In this document: positions 54,038-63,187 of the stretch, piece after piece
Layout of the letters: the number at the start of each line of letters is the position of its first letter
Numbering within the stretch: the stretch's first letter is position 1
Assembly (NCBI RefSeq): GCF_000828475.1
Contig: NZ_AP014648.1
Coordinates: 186,001-250,000 of the forward strand
From: Methyloceanibacter caenitepidi
Lineage (GTDB): Bacteria > Pseudomonadota > Alphaproteobacteria > Rhizobiales > Methyloligellaceae
Reading direction: 5' to 3'
DNA: 64,000 nucleotides
Translations under genes and position numbers: made by a program
The notes under the pieces: model-generated
Told to the model about the DNA's origin: nothing
Databases searched by the model: none
What the model saw: only the letters and a program-made list of their open reading frames with translations

Positions 54038-54985
54038 ATGTCGGAGGACCGAATCCTGAAGCTGCTCGAACAGCGCCTCGGACGCCGCCACGCGCGGCAG
54101 CGTCTGGGCGTCGAGAACGACCACGAGGCGCAAGTCTTCGGGCAGGGCATCAACTTCTTCCACATCGAGAATATGCCGATCGGCGCCGCGATCATCCGCG
54201 CGGTGCTCATGGTGAGCGGGCTCTATTGGCGCGGCCGCCGCAACGCCACAAAGGTCGTCGTCCGGCACAATGTGATTTCGTCGCCGCAAGTCCCGAAGGC
54301 ATTCGACGGCTTCACGATGCTTCAGATCAGCGATCTGCATGTGGAGTACAGCGCGGAGGCGATGGCTGAGGTGGTGAGGCTCGCCGGCGACCTCTCTTAC
54401 GACATCACTCTTCTGACTGGTGACTACAGAGCCAAGACCTGGGGGCCGTACGACGCAGCGTTGGAGGGCACGAGACGTGTGTGCAGCGCGCTACGGGGAC
54501 CTGTTTACGGCGTCCTCGGCAATCACGACACTGTCCGCATGCTCCCCGGGTTGGAGGAGATGGGCATTCGGATGCTCATGAACGAGGCCGAGACGATCAG
54601 GCGCGGCGAAGACCGCATCCATCTCGTTGGGATTGACGACGCCCACTTCTACCGCGCCGACAACATCGAGAAGGCCGCCGACGGCATCCCCCACGAGGAC
54701 TTCTCGGTCCTCGTGACGCACACACCGGAAATCTATCGGCAGGCGGCCCATGCGGATTTCGATGTGCTGCTCAGCGGCCATACCCACGGGGGGCAGGTCT
54801 GCCTACCCGGCGGCGTTCCCTTAACCCTCAGCGCCGTCTTGCCGAGAGCGTTGGGCTCCGGTGCGTGGCGGCACCACGGCATGATCGGATATACGGCGGC
54901 GGGGGCCGGGTCGTCCGTCGTGCCTGTCCGCTTTAATTGCCCGCCGGAGATTACCCTTCACCGCCTCCGGCGCGCCGATCAGTAA
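54038..54985 (+). CDS. Metallophosphoesterase (YaeI/LpxG-like)
   Basis: The 315-residue enzyme has an N-terminal amphipathic/hydrophobic part with one likely membrane-associated helix (about 48-63). The full dimetal set follows: MLQISDLHVEY (Asp99, His101), LLTGDYRAK (Asp129), LGNHDTV (161-164), THTPE and SGHTHGGQVCLPGG. The GHTHGGQ ending is characteristic of YaeI/DUF-type and UDP-2,3-diacylglucosamine hydrolase-like enzymes (LpxG), so a lipid-linked or nucleotide phosphoester at the membrane is plausible. Its stop overlaps the convergent CDP-archaeol synthase-like gene stop by 7 bases. Confidence 0.85.
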   Translation: MSEDRILKLLEQRLGRRHARQRLGVENDHEAQVFGQGINFFHIENMPIGAAIIRAVLMVSGLYWRGRRNATKVVVRHNVISSPQVPKAFDGFTMLQISDLHVEYSAEAMAEVVRLAGDLSYDITLLTGDYRAKTWGPYDAALEGTRRVCSALRGPVYGVLGNHDTVRMLPGLEEMGIRMLMNEAETIRRGEDRIHLVGIDDAHFYRADNIEKAADGIPHEDFSVLVTHTPEIYRQAAHADFDVLLSGHTHGGQVCLPGGVPLTLSAVLPRALGSGAWRHHGMIGYTAAGAGSSVVPVRFNCPPEITLHRLRRADQ

Positions 54986-55467
54986 GGCTTGTCCCGGACG
55001 TTCAGCTTGAACAGAAGGCGCGAGACGACGAGGCTCCCCACAAAGAACAGAGCCGTACCCACCAACACGTCGGCAACGCCGACGGGTAGCAGCCACCGGG
55101 CCGCAAGAAGCGGCAAGAGGGACTCCGGGATTTGATCGAGGCCGATGGCCTGACTGCTGGGGCGAAGCCCCAAGCGCCGCTTCAGGAAGCTCGATACGAG
55201 ATCCCCGGCCATCGCGGTTCCTGCGACCACCAAGCCGACTGGCCAACTCAATCCAATCAACAACGCCACGACTGGTGTCAGGACGACCGAAAGCAAGACG
55301 CCGCGGACGGTCTTGGATGCACCGAACAGAGGCCCGCCATCGGGAAGCGTGACGCCGCCATCCAGCGGCCAGGCAGTCGCCGGCCCGAGCAGCTTCTTCG
55401 CGAAGACCGGTATCGCGTTCGCGACCGCGATCAGCGTGAGCAGCTGAAGTAGCAAGAGTGGCTGCAT
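54979..55467 (-). CDS. CDP-archaeol synthase-like (CarS, DUF46) integral membrane protein
   Basis: The 162-residue protein has about four to five transmembrane helices and both CarS signatures: an N-terminal DGGPLFGASKTVRGVL (archaeal consensus DG-x-GxxKTxRG) and MAGDLVSSFLKRRLGLRPSS followed by GLDQIPESLLPLL (archaeal GDxxxSFxKRR and LDQ). CarS transfers CMP from CTP to an unsaturated archaetidic acid to give CDP-archaeol, a cytidylyltransferase reaction like bacterial CdsA. Bacterial homologues of unknown substrate occur in some proteobacteria. The upstream same-strand gene is a geranylgeranyl-reductase-like flavoprotein, 116 bases away. The substrate in this bacterium is unknown. Confidence 0.85.
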   Translation of the reverse strand: MQPLLLLQLLTLIAVANAIPVFAKKLLGPATAWPLDGGVTLPDGGPLFGASKTVRGVLLSVVLTPVVALLIGLSWPVGLVVAGTAMAGDLVSSFLKRRLGLRPSSQAIGLDQIPESLLPLLAARWLLPVGVADVLVGTALFFVGSLVVSRLLFKLNVRDKPY

Positions 55468-55583
55468 GTCACGGACAACGCGCTCTGTTGATGATCGGAA
55501 CCACCTCGTGAGGCTATCAGATATTTTTGGGGAAGCAGCGGCTCGCAGCTGCCCAATCGTATGCGAAGATCTCGCATACTTCC

Positions 55584-56804
55584 TCAGGCAACCATCGTCC
55601 GGAGCGCGAGCCGGTAGAGCGGCGTTCTGCCGACGCCGCTCTCATTGCCCATCATGTACTCGATGCAATCGCAGCAGAGGTTGGGATCTCTTGCGCCCGC
55701 CCGAAGCATACGGTCGAACAAGCCCGGCCGCTCGAGGAGCTTCCGCAGGTAGTAGTTGCCCCGAAAGTGTCCAGTGAAGGTGCGGCGGAAGACGCGCTCG
55801 TAGCGGATCAGCGCCTGGGCCCTCCCCTCTCGGGTCTGCGCCGCGCGCGCGAGCCCGCGGCCCAGCAGGAGGCCTGCCTCCATGCCGTAGAAGATGCCCT
55901 CTCCCGTCAGCGGGTTAATCATCGAGGCGGCGTCGCCGATGAGCGCCGCCTGAACCTTGGGGTAGGCGAGCGGCGGCATCTGCGAGGCGAGCGGCAGGAT
56001 TTGGGAGTGCCGCGTGGCGTCGTCGTAGGACAGCGTATCCGGCAGCAGGCCCTTGTAGGTCTTGAGGATCTCCCGCAGGTGCCGCCCACTCGCTTTGTAT
56101 GTGGGGGTGTCACACACGAAGCCGACGTTCACGGTTCCCGACCCCGTGGAGAAGTTCCAGGCGTAGCCGGGGATCGGCAATTCCTTCGCGACGTTGAGCT
56201 CCTGCCGAGGGGGAAAAGGCGGCTCCGTTTGCGCGAGGATGCGCATCGAGACCGACACGTGCCTCTCGTGATTGAAAGGCTGCCCCAAGAGCCGCCGTAC
56301 CCGTGACGTTGCCCCGTCTGCGCCGATCAGAACATCCGCCGTGATCGAGCATGGCTCCCCGCTCTCGCTTTCCGCCAAATCGAGCCTCCACCGGCCGTCG
56401 GCATACTCCGCGCCCTCGAGCGTCCAACCGGTCCTGTCGGCGCAACCCCGTTTGGCCGCGGCGCTCATGAGCGCATGATCGAACTCCGTACGCCGGATCA
56501 CGTAGCCAAGCGGCGACTGACCTCTGATCTCGTTGTCGTTGAGTGTCATGCGGCCGCCGAGCGGGCTCGTCATCACCATCTGCGTGACGCGCCGATGACC
56601 ATCGAGGATGTGGCGCAACTCCAGCGCCTCGAGGATGGCGATGACCCCGGGCCCGATCCCGTCGCCGCAGATCTTGTCTCGCGGGAACCGGGCGCGGTCG
56701 ATGAGGACGACGCTCGACGCGCCCTCAAGCAGCAGCGCGTTGGCGCAGGCCGAGCCCGCGGGCCCGGCCCCGACAATCGCGAAATCGTAGTGCGATTTGG
56801 CCAC
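55584..56804 (-). CDS. Geranylgeranyl reductase family FAD-dependent oxidoreductase
   Basis: The 406-residue flavoprotein has the FAD motif DFAIVGAGPAGSACANALL (7-25), the family signature KICGDGIGPG near 45, GADGATSRVR for the second FAD contact, and GDAASMINPLTGEGIFYGMEAG, which is close to the consensus of GGR-type prenyl reductases. These reduce C=C bonds in geranylgeranyl groups of chlorophyll, tocopherol/menaquinone side chains, polyprenols or archaeal lipids. A C-terminal cluster with cysteines (CCDC) is present. It is in the same orientation and directly upstream of the CarS-like gene, so the two may act on the same isoprenoid lipid. Substrate is unproven. Confidence 0.88.
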   Translation of the reverse strand: MAKSHYDFAIVGAGPAGSACANALLLEGASSVVLIDRARFPRDKICGDGIGPGVIAILEALELRHILDGHRRVTQMVMTSPLGGRMTLNDNEIRGQSPLGYVIRRTEFDHALMSAAAKRGCADRTGWTLEGAEYADGRWRLDLAESESGEPCSITADVLIGADGATSRVRRLLGQPFNHERHVSVSMRILAQTEPPFPPRQELNVAKELPIPGYAWNFSTGSGTVNVGFVCDTPTYKASGRHLREILKTYKGLLPDTLSYDDATRHSQILPLASQMPPLAYPKVQAALIGDAASMINPLTGEGIFYGMEAGLLLGRGLARAAQTREGRAQALIRYERVFRRTFTGHFRGNYYLRKLLERPGLFDRMLRAGARDPNLCCDCIEYMMGNESGVGRTPLYRLALRTMVA

Positions 56805-56917
56805 TCAGGCGTACCCCGCGCTGATTTCGAAGGTCCAAGAGTATATTAGAGCAGGATGGCCAGAACGGGCCAGCGTCACCCACCACGTCACAAACGCCAC
56901 CCTGCGTGGCATAAGGT

Positions 56918-58255
56918 CTAGGTGGCGTTGTCGTCCACGCAGCTGGTCGTCTGGCCACGGCCGACGCCCATATAGGTGAAGCCAGCCTCGGCGGCGAGCT
57001 TCGGCGCGTAGACATTGCGCAAGTCAACGAGTACGTCACCGTTCATCACGGATCGCAGCTTCTTGAGGTCCAGCGCGCGAAACTCATTCCACTCCGTCAG
57101 TACCAGGAGCACATCGGCGTCCCGCGCAGCCTCCATCGGATCGACGTACCACTCGACGTCCGGCAACAGCGGCTCTGCTTGGGTACGCCCCTGCGGATCG
57201 CACGCACGGATTTTAGCCCCGCGGGACTGGAGCATCGGAAGGATCACAAGACTTGGCGCATCGCGCATATCGTCGGTATTGGGCTTGAACGTGACCCCCA
57301 GCACCGCGACGGTCTTCCCTTGAACCGAACCGCCCGCGGCGCGTTCCACGCGCGCGCCCATGGCGATTTTCCGCTCCATGTTGACCTTCTCGACCTGTTC
57401 GACGAGCGTGATGGGCGCCTTGGCCTCGCGCGCCGTACGCGCAAGGGCACTCACATCCTTCGGAAAGCACGAGCCGCCGTAGCCCGGGCCCGGATTGAGA
57501 AATTTCGGACCGATACGGCCGTCGGCGCCGACCGCTGTCGCCACCTCGCTGACGTCAGCCCCGACCTCTTCGCAGAGATCGGCGATTTCATTGATGAAGG
57601 TGATCTTCATCGCGAGGAAGGAATTTGCGGCGTATTTGGCCAACTCGGCCGACTCGCGGCTCACGAACATGATCGGCGCATTGCGAAGCGAGAGCGGCTC
57701 GTAGAGCCGCGCCATGACATCCCGTCCCCGGCCGTTGTCGCAGCCCACCAGCACACGGTCGGGATGAGTGAAGTCGCGAATAGCCGACCCCTCGCGCAAG
57801 AACTCCGGGTTGGAACACACGGCGAAATCGGCGTCGGGGCGCAGCGCCTTCAGGCGCCGCTCGATTTCCCGTCCCGTCCCGACCGGCACGGTCGACTTCG
57901 TCGTGATAACGACGCCGTCCCGTAGATGGGGCGCCAGTTCCTCGACGGCCTCGAAGACAAAAGTCAGATCGGCATACCCATCACCGCGGCGCACGGGCGT
58001 ACCGACGGCGAGGAAGACAACGTCCGCGTCCTGTACGGACTCGGCGAGGGAGCCTGAGAACTGGATGCGGCCCGCGGCGACGTTGCGCGCCACCAAGTCG
58101 TCGAGCCCGGGTTCGTAGATGGGAATCTCGCCCCGATGGAGCTGCGCGAGCCGGCCTTCGTCCTTGTCAACGCAAACGACATTCCAGCCAAAATCCGAGA
58201 AACAGGCAGCGGAAACAAGCCCCACATAACCCGCCCCAATCATGCAAATTTTCAC
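56918..58255 (-). CDS. ugd: UDP-glucose 6-dehydrogenase
   Basis: A GTG start at 58255 is chosen because GAGGAG lies 8 bases upstream and the frame then opens directly with the Rossmann motif KICMIGAGYVGLVSAACFS. The 445-residue protein has TKSTVPVGTG, a dimer-core helix with AELAKYAANSFLAMKI, and the catalytic cysteine in GPGYGGSCFPKD (Cys263). The C-terminal domain follows with LGVTFKPNTDDMRDAPS. It oxidises UDP-glucose twice to UDP-glucuronate using NAD. It is divergent from a UDP-glucuronate 4-epimerase, supplying its substrate, and the products can feed acidic surface polysaccharide. Confidence 0.93.
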   Translation of the reverse strand: MKICMIGAGYVGLVSAACFSDFGWNVVCVDKDEGRLAQLHRGEIPIYEPGLDDLVARNVAAGRIQFSGSLAESVQDADVVFLAVGTPVRRGDGYADLTFVFEAVEELAPHLRDGVVITTKSTVPVGTGREIERRLKALRPDADFAVCSNPEFLREGSAIRDFTHPDRVLVGCDNGRGRDVMARLYEPLSLRNAPIMFVSRESAELAKYAANSFLAMKITFINEIADLCEEVGADVSEVATAVGADGRIGPKFLNPGPGYGGSCFPKDVSALARTAREAKAPITLVEQVEKVNMERKIAMGARVERAAGGSVQGKTVAVLGVTFKPNTDDMRDAPSLVILPMLQSRGAKIRACDPQGRTQAEPLLPDVEWYVDPMEAARDADVLLVLTEWNEFRALDLKKLRSVMNGDVLVDLRNVYAPKLAAEAGFTYMGVGRGQTTSCVDDNAT

Positions 58256-58530
58256 GCGGCAACTCCTCGTCCAAACGCTGGTCGTTAATAGTGTGATGGA
58301 CAGGGGAAGACAATACCGGCAGAAAGGCGGCTCATGACGCTTCAATGACAAGCGTGATCGAGGTCATATTGCACGCTGGATGATGCCCCCCAATTCGCCA
58401 GCCGGGGCACCCGCCACACGCGCGGGACCGGCAGACAGGCCGAACTTCCCGGTTGAAACCGCCCACCAGCGCAAGCCATAACGACGCGGGCTCCCCTGCT
58501 CCAACCCGAAAGCCCAGGTAGTTTGACCAG

Positions 58531-59538
58531 ATGAAGATATTGGTGACCGGCGCGGCCGGCTTTATCGGCTTCCATACGGCGCGCGTGCTGCTCGATCGCG
58601 GCGACGAGGTCGTCGGCTTCGATAACCTCAACGACTACTACGACGTTTCACTCAAGGAGGCGCGGCTGGCCCAGCTTGCGCCACGCAACCGCTTCGCCTT
58701 CGTCAAAGGCGACCTTGCGGACAAGAAGGCCGTGGACGGCCTCTTCGCCGAACACCGCCCCGAGCGCGTGGTCCATCTCGCGGCCCAGGCCGGCGTCCGC
58801 CACTCCCTGACACACCCGGAAGAATACGTGGCGTCCAATCTGGTCGGCTTCGCCAACATCCTGGAGGCCTGCCGGCATGGCGGCGTGGAGCACCTCGTGT
58901 ATGCCTCGTCGAGCTCCGTTTACGGAGCCAACACGCGTACGCCCTTTAGCGTCCACGATAACGTGGATCATCCCTTGAGCCTGTACGCCGCGTCGAAGAA
59001 GTCGAACGAGCTGATGGCGCATGTCTATGCGCACCTCTACCGCATCCCGGTCACGGGCCTTCGCTTCTTCACCGTCTATGGTCCATGGGGCCGGCCCGAC
59101 ATGGCGCTGTTCACGTTCGTAAAGAAGATCCTGGCGGGTGCACCCATCGACGTGTTCAACCAGGGCCACCATGCCCGCGACTTCACCTATATCGACGACA
59201 TCGTCGAAGCCGTGGTGCGCGTCACTGACCGCATCCCGGAGCCCAACGCCGAATGGAGCGGCGACGCGCCCGATCCGGGGACGTCGTCGGCGCCCTACCG
59301 GCTTTACAATATCGGCAATAGCAGCCCCGTTCAGCTGATGGACTTCATCGCCGCGATCGAAAAGGCCTTGGGACGTGAGGCGAAGAAAAACTTCCTGCCG
59401 ATGCAGCCGGGAGACGTCCTGGAAACCTATGCCGACGTGAGCGACCTCACCGCCGACGTCGCGTTCTCGCCAAACACGCCGATCGACGAGGGCATCCAAC
59501 GTTTCGTCGATTGGTATCGGGATTACTACAAGCCCTGA
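58531..59538 (+). CDS. UDP-glucuronate 4-epimerase (CapI/LpsL-like)
   Basis: The 335-residue extended SDR opens [20 protein letters not shown] and has the catalytic serine region [12 protein letters not shown], Tyr152/Lys156 in [11 protein letters not shown], and the UDP-GlcA epimerase signature [20 protein letters not shown], in which the GRPDMA sequence is typical of CapI. Proteins of this family interconvert UDP-glucuronate and UDP-galacturonate. It is divergent from ugd by 275 bases, which together provide UDP-galacturonate. Galacturonate is a common acidic residue of alphaproteobacterial lipopolysaccharide and exopolysaccharide. Confidence 0.92.
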   Translation: MKILVTGAAGFIGFHTARVLLDRGDEVVGFDNLNDYYDVSLKEARLAQLAPRNRFAFVKGDLADKKAVDGLFAEHRPERVVHLAAQAGVRHSLTHPEEYVASNLVGFANILEACRHGGVEHLVYASSSSVYGANTRTPFSVHDNVDHPLSLYAASKKSNELMAHVYAHLYRIPVTGLRFFTVYGPWGRPDMALFTFVKKILAGAPIDVFNQGHHARDFTYIDDIVEAVVRVTDRIPEPNAEWSGDAPDPGTSSAPYRLYNIGNSSPVQLMDFIAAIEKALGREAKKNFLPMQPGDVLETYADVSDLTADVAFSPNTPIDEGIQRFVDWYRDYYKP

Positions 59539-59598
59539 GGATCGTGCGGCACACGAGAGTCTTGCGGCCGATCCGCTTCGCCCCTCCAGCTAAGCCGT

Positions 59599-60423
59599 TC
59601 AGGTCGAAATTAAAACCTGCTCGCGGCTCCTGAGATCGGCGATCTCCGCCGGCGTGAGGAAGCGGCGATGATCGCCAGGGTAGGGTGAGCGCACGTGCCG
59701 CAGCCTGCTGCCATTCTTTGCAACATATTCAAGCGGATCCGAGAAGAACTCCTGGTCAACCTCCGGGGGTGGATACTCCGGCCTCAAATCACTCAAGATC
59801 GATCCAATGCCCGGTATGGCGTCCTGCAAGAAGGCTTCGATCCGGGCCGCCCATTGGTCATAGTCCACGACCATTTCCTCGTACTGCACACAAAGAAACC
59901 TATCCGGGCCTAGGCGTTCTTCCAGCACGCGAAGCCTCGCCATTTTCTGGAGAATGGACTCTTGGCCGAAGTCGGAGCGGCCTTCGAATTCCATCAATGC
60001 ATAATCGTATACGCTGATCCGGCCGGCTCGGAGATCTTTCCTCACCTGGCTGAAATCATCATTGGGCGTATGAAGCCAGCCCTGCGAGAAGTATTGAGAG
60101 ACCACAAGATCCAGGGTGTCGCGGACCTGGCAAACGGCGAAATACGAAACTCCCTCGATCAAGAAATCCGGGGTCGCAAACCTGTAGTCCTTATCGGGAT
60201 TGCCGGGAGCGCCCTCGATGACGGAGAAGTTTCGGACAGGACCGCGTAGGCACGTTCCGTCGACGTTGAGCACACGTGCATCCGCCAAGTCCGTGTGATT
60301 TGGAGGCCGGTTGTTCTGAGAGAAATGCGGAATGCCTGTTCGCCGCGAGATCGTGTTGAGGATCTCGAAGGCGAACATCGAGGCCGTCTTGTGGGGGAAG
60401 TGAAAGGCTATGATCGTTGGCAC
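59599..60423 (-). CDS. Sulfotransferase-like protein
   Basis: The 274-residue protein has features of PAPS-dependent sulfotransferases. An N-terminal phosphosulfate-binding-like loop lies at 8-15 (HFPHKTAS, where consensus is YPKSGT), and a 3'-phosphate-binding element CQVRDTLDLVVSQYF has Arg101 and Ser109 in the consensus spacing. The lysine of the 5' loop is kept (Lys12). There is no signal peptide, so the enzyme is cytoplasmic, using PAPS. Acceptors may be lipid-linked sugars. It is convergent with the epimerase and near the sulfoquinovose synthase. Divergence of the P-loop leaves some doubt over activity. Confidence 0.7.
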   Translation of the reverse strand: MPTIIAFHFPHKTASMFAFEILNTISRRTGIPHFSQNNRPPNHTDLADARVLNVDGTCLRGPVRNFSVIEGAPGNPDKDYRFATPDFLIEGVSYFAVCQVRDTLDLVVSQYFSQGWLHTPNDDFSQVRKDLRAGRISVYDYALMEFEGRSDFGQESILQKMARLRVLEERLGPDRFLCVQYEEMVVDYDQWAARIEAFLQDAIPGIGSILSDLRPEYPPPEVDQEFFSDPLEYVAKNGSRLRHVRSPYPGDHRRFLTPAEIADLRSREQVLIST

Positions 60424-60759
60424 TCTCGTCCTACATCAGTCTGATCCGGCTCACATCAAGTGTCCTAGTCGTAGGCTGGACCCGAGCGGGATCTGGCTCT
60501 TTCCTTACCTATCATCCCAACGCGGCGCGCATGCGAAGACGCTTGCCCCGCTGAGGTGCCTCGGTCGCAGCACTACCGCTGCTGTGCAAACATGCCTTGA
60601 TTGCGGTCGCAGGGCTCCTCAAGTTTGACAAAGATGACCGGCGCATTGGGGCTGAGTGAAAAAGCACGTGATCCTAGCGGTCCGCTGGGCTGCGGGCTAT
60701 AGAGACCCTACGCTTTGCGCCCGTCGTGCGCTGCGCCGATTCAACAGCCTTGTGTCCCT
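60424..60759. other. Intergenic region upstream of the DxD glycosyltransferase
   Basis: These 336 bases between divergent genes contain a TTGACA at 60625-60630 with no acceptable -10 hexamer at 15-19 bases, and no gene with plausible codon use. Short imperfect repeats around CTGCTG (60570-60590) have no clear meaning. No terminator is seen. Confidence 0.4.
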
Positions 60760-61599
60760 ATGCCCGACCTACATGCCACCGCCTCGCTGGAACAGAAATT
60801 GGACAGGGCGCGCGTACACGGCAACGTTGTGGTTTGCGTGTTTGCGAATCGCGATTACGGAACGCTGCTAAAACACTGGCTCGCGACGGCCGCGCGGGCG
60901 GGTTGCCACAAGCCGCTTGTCTTTTGCTTCGACGAGGAGACCGCGCAGATTGCCGCCGAAGCCGGGGCGAGCTCCCATACGGTGCCTTTCAACGGCGACT
61001 GGTTGGGCTTCATGCGCCACCAGATGCAGATCACGCGCGGCATTCTGGCGCTCGGCTATGCGCCGCTGGCCAGCGATCTCGATGCGATTTGGCTCCGTGA
61101 CCCGATCCCGTACACCATCGGTCATCCCCAGGATATGGTCTTTTCACCAGGCACGGTTCAGCCTTCCGAGGCTCACGCGGCGTGGGGCAACGTGCTGTGC
61201 TTCGGCTATTACTTGCTCCGTCCGACGTCGGCGGTTTTATCGATGCTGGATAAGTGTCTGCCGCTCATGGAGAGCGCGGGCGATCAACCGGTATTCAACC
61301 GCTATCTCCTGGCTCAAGGCCTGAACTTCGCGCCCACGAGCCTCTACGCGTTGTCCTTCAACGGAAACGACGTGCTTCAATCCCGGGAGACCCGCTTGGG
61401 CGCTGCCGGCGACTTGTCCGTCGCCCTTCTCCCCAACCGGTTGTTCCAACGACTGCCGGAGCCGGATGAACCGGAACCTCTCGTCATCCATCCGATCACG
61501 CCGAAGGTCGAGGACACCAAGATCGCCCACCTCAAGGAGATCGGCCTCTGGTTCGAGGACCTGGTGAGCGTGCCCGAGGCCGTCTCGGAGCTCAGGTGA
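60760..61599 (+). CDS. Nucleotide-diphospho-sugar transferase (Nucleotid_trans, GT77-like)
   Basis: The ATG at 60760 gives 279 residues. The GT-A fold is indicated by HGNVVVCVFANRDYGTLLKHW (20-40), PLVFCFDEETAQIAAE and the metal motif DLD (Asp106-Asp108) in ASDLDAIWLRDP. A later CFGYYLLRPT and a histidine-rich end (LVIHPITPKVED) match PF03407-type transferases, such as those making galactosyl or arabinosyl links in plants and bacteria. It likely uses a UDP-sugar. It is 145 bases upstream of UDP-sulfoquinovose synthase on the same strand, so it could transfer sulfoquinovose or another sugar. The donor is unknown. Confidence 0.78.
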   Translation: MPDLHATASLEQKLDRARVHGNVVVCVFANRDYGTLLKHWLATAARAGCHKPLVFCFDEETAQIAAEAGASSHTVPFNGDWLGFMRHQMQITRGILALGYAPLASDLDAIWLRDPIPYTIGHPQDMVFSPGTVQPSEAHAAWGNVLCFGYYLLRPTSAVLSMLDKCLPLMESAGDQPVFNRYLLAQGLNFAPTSLYALSFNGNDVLQSRETRLGAAGDLSVALLPNRLFQRLPEPDEPEPLVIHPITPKVEDTKIAHLKEIGLWFEDLVSVPEAVSELR

Positions 61600-61744
61600 G
61601 CGCCGCCGGCGCGGCCCTTGCTAGTGGGTCCAGGGGTGCTTTCGGGGTACTGGTCATACAGGTTGTCAACAGCCGCGGGGATCGGCTAAAGGTCAAACTG
61701 CCTTCCACAATTCGGCAGAGCACAGTCTGGCTGAAGGAATACCC

Positions 61745-62938
61745 ATGAGAATTCTCGTACTTGGCGGCGATGGCTTCTGCGGATGGCCGACCGCTCTGCA
61801 TCTGTCGAATCTGGGGCACGACGTCGCAATCGTTGACAACCTGTCCCGCCGGAAGATCGATATCGAACTCGAGGCCGAGTCCCTGACGCCAATCCGGCCG
61901 ATCCACGAACGCCTCCGGGCCTGGAAGGAGGTTTCCGGGCGCGACATCGACCTCCACACGTTCACGGTTGGCGAGCACTACCACCGGCTGCTCTCGCTAA
62001 TCGAAGACGAGAAGCCGGACGCCATCGTCCACTTCGCCGAACAGCGCGCGGCACCTTACTCGATGAAGTCGTCGGCCCATAAGCGCTACACCGTCAACAA
62101 CAACCTCAACGCGACCAACGATGTCTGCGCGGCCATCGTTGAGTCAGGCGTCGACGTGCATCTCGTTCATCTCGGCACGATGGGCGTCTACGGATACGGC
62201 ACCGCCGGCATGCAGATCCCGGAAGGGTACTTGCCAATTCGCGTCGAGACCAAGGACGGCGAACTGATCGATCAGGAGATCCTGTATCCGGCCAATCCCG
62301 GATCGATCTATCACATGACGAAAACCCAGGATCAGCTGTTCTTCCACTTCTACAACAAGAACGACAAGCTCAAGATCACGGATCTTCATCAGGGCATCGT
62401 TTGGGGGACGCAGACGGCGGAGACAAAGCTGGACGAGCGGCTCGTCAACCGCTTCGACTACGACGGCGACTACGGAACGGTGCTCAACCGGTTCCTGGCG
62501 CAGGCTGCCGTAAACTATCCGCTGACGGTCCATGGCACCGGGGGACAGACGCGTGCCTTCATCCACATCCAGGATACTGTCAAGTGCATCCAGCTTGCCA
62601 TCGAGAACCCGCCGCAGACAGGCGAGCGAGTCAACATCCTGAACCAGATGACGGAGACACATCGCGTCCGCGATCTCGCCAAGATGGTAGCCGACCTGTC
62701 GGGGACGCAAATCGCGTTCGTCCCGAACCCGCGCAACGAGGCCGACGAGAATGATCTGTTCGTGGCCAACGATCGGTTTCTCGCAATGGGCCTGGAACCC
62801 ATCACGTTGGAAGCGGGGCTGTTGGAAGAGGTGCGCGAGATCGCTCAGAAGTACGCCGACCGGTGCGATCCGGCGAAGATCCCTTGTGTTTCCGCGTGGA
62901 ACGCGGACGCGCAGGTCCGCCTTGAGGGTCAGGCCTGA
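61745..62938 (+). CDS. sqdB: UDP-sulfoquinovose synthase (SqdB/SQD1)
   Basis: The 397-residue protein matches the SQD1 family strongly. The NAD-binding loop is [16 protein letters not shown] (6-21), followed by [15 protein letters not shown] (96-110), TMGVYGYG with the catalytic Thr145, and SIYHMTKTQ with Tyr189 and Lys193. [17 protein letters not shown] and a conserved ending NPRNEADEN follow. It converts UDP-glucose and sulfite to UDP-sulfoquinovose (EC 3.13.1.1), the donor for the sulfolipid SQDG. The usual partner sqdX/sqdD glycosyltransferase is not in the window; a DxD glycosyltransferase precedes it and a sulfotransferase follows. It may feed SQDG elsewhere in the genome or a sulfoquinovose-containing glycan. 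Confidence 0.95.
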   Translation: MRILVLGGDGFCGWPTALHLSNLGHDVAIVDNLSRRKIDIELEAESLTPIRPIHERLRAWKEVSGRDIDLHTFTVGEHYHRLLSLIEDEKPDAIVHFAEQRAAPYSMKSSAHKRYTVNNNLNATNDVCAAIVESGVDVHLVHLGTMGVYGYGTAGMQIPEGYLPIRVETKDGELIDQEILYPANPGSIYHMTKTQDQLFFHFYNKNDKLKITDLHQGIVWGTQTAETKLDERLVNRFDYDGDYGTVLNRFLAQAAVNYPLTVHGTGGQTRAFIHIQDTVKCIQLAIENPPQTGERVNILNQMTETHRVRDLAKMVADLSGTQIAFVPNPRNEADENDLFVANDRFLAMGLEPITLEAGLLEEVREIAQKYADRCDPAKIPCVSAWNADAQVRLEGQA

Positions 62939-63187
62939 TCCCTGGCCTTGGACCGGCAAGGTCTATGGACGGGCCAAGAGCCGTCCTGTAGCGCCGTCGA
63001 TCGATCTTGAGAAATTGATACAGTCGCGTCGCACCGTTCCAACGGGTGTCGTTCAGTACGGCTTGCGCCACACCCGTTCCATGATATGCGTGACAGTCCG
63101 TTTCTGTTCCACTTGGATCGGCTGCACCTGCCTTCTGGGCTACCGTCTAGATCGGGCTCAGCCGCAGAGGGTTGCTCTAGACCGCAG

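Noticed and set aside
60625-60660. TTGACA as a promoter -35 element
   Set aside because: No TATAAT-like -10 lies at 15-19 bases; chance match.
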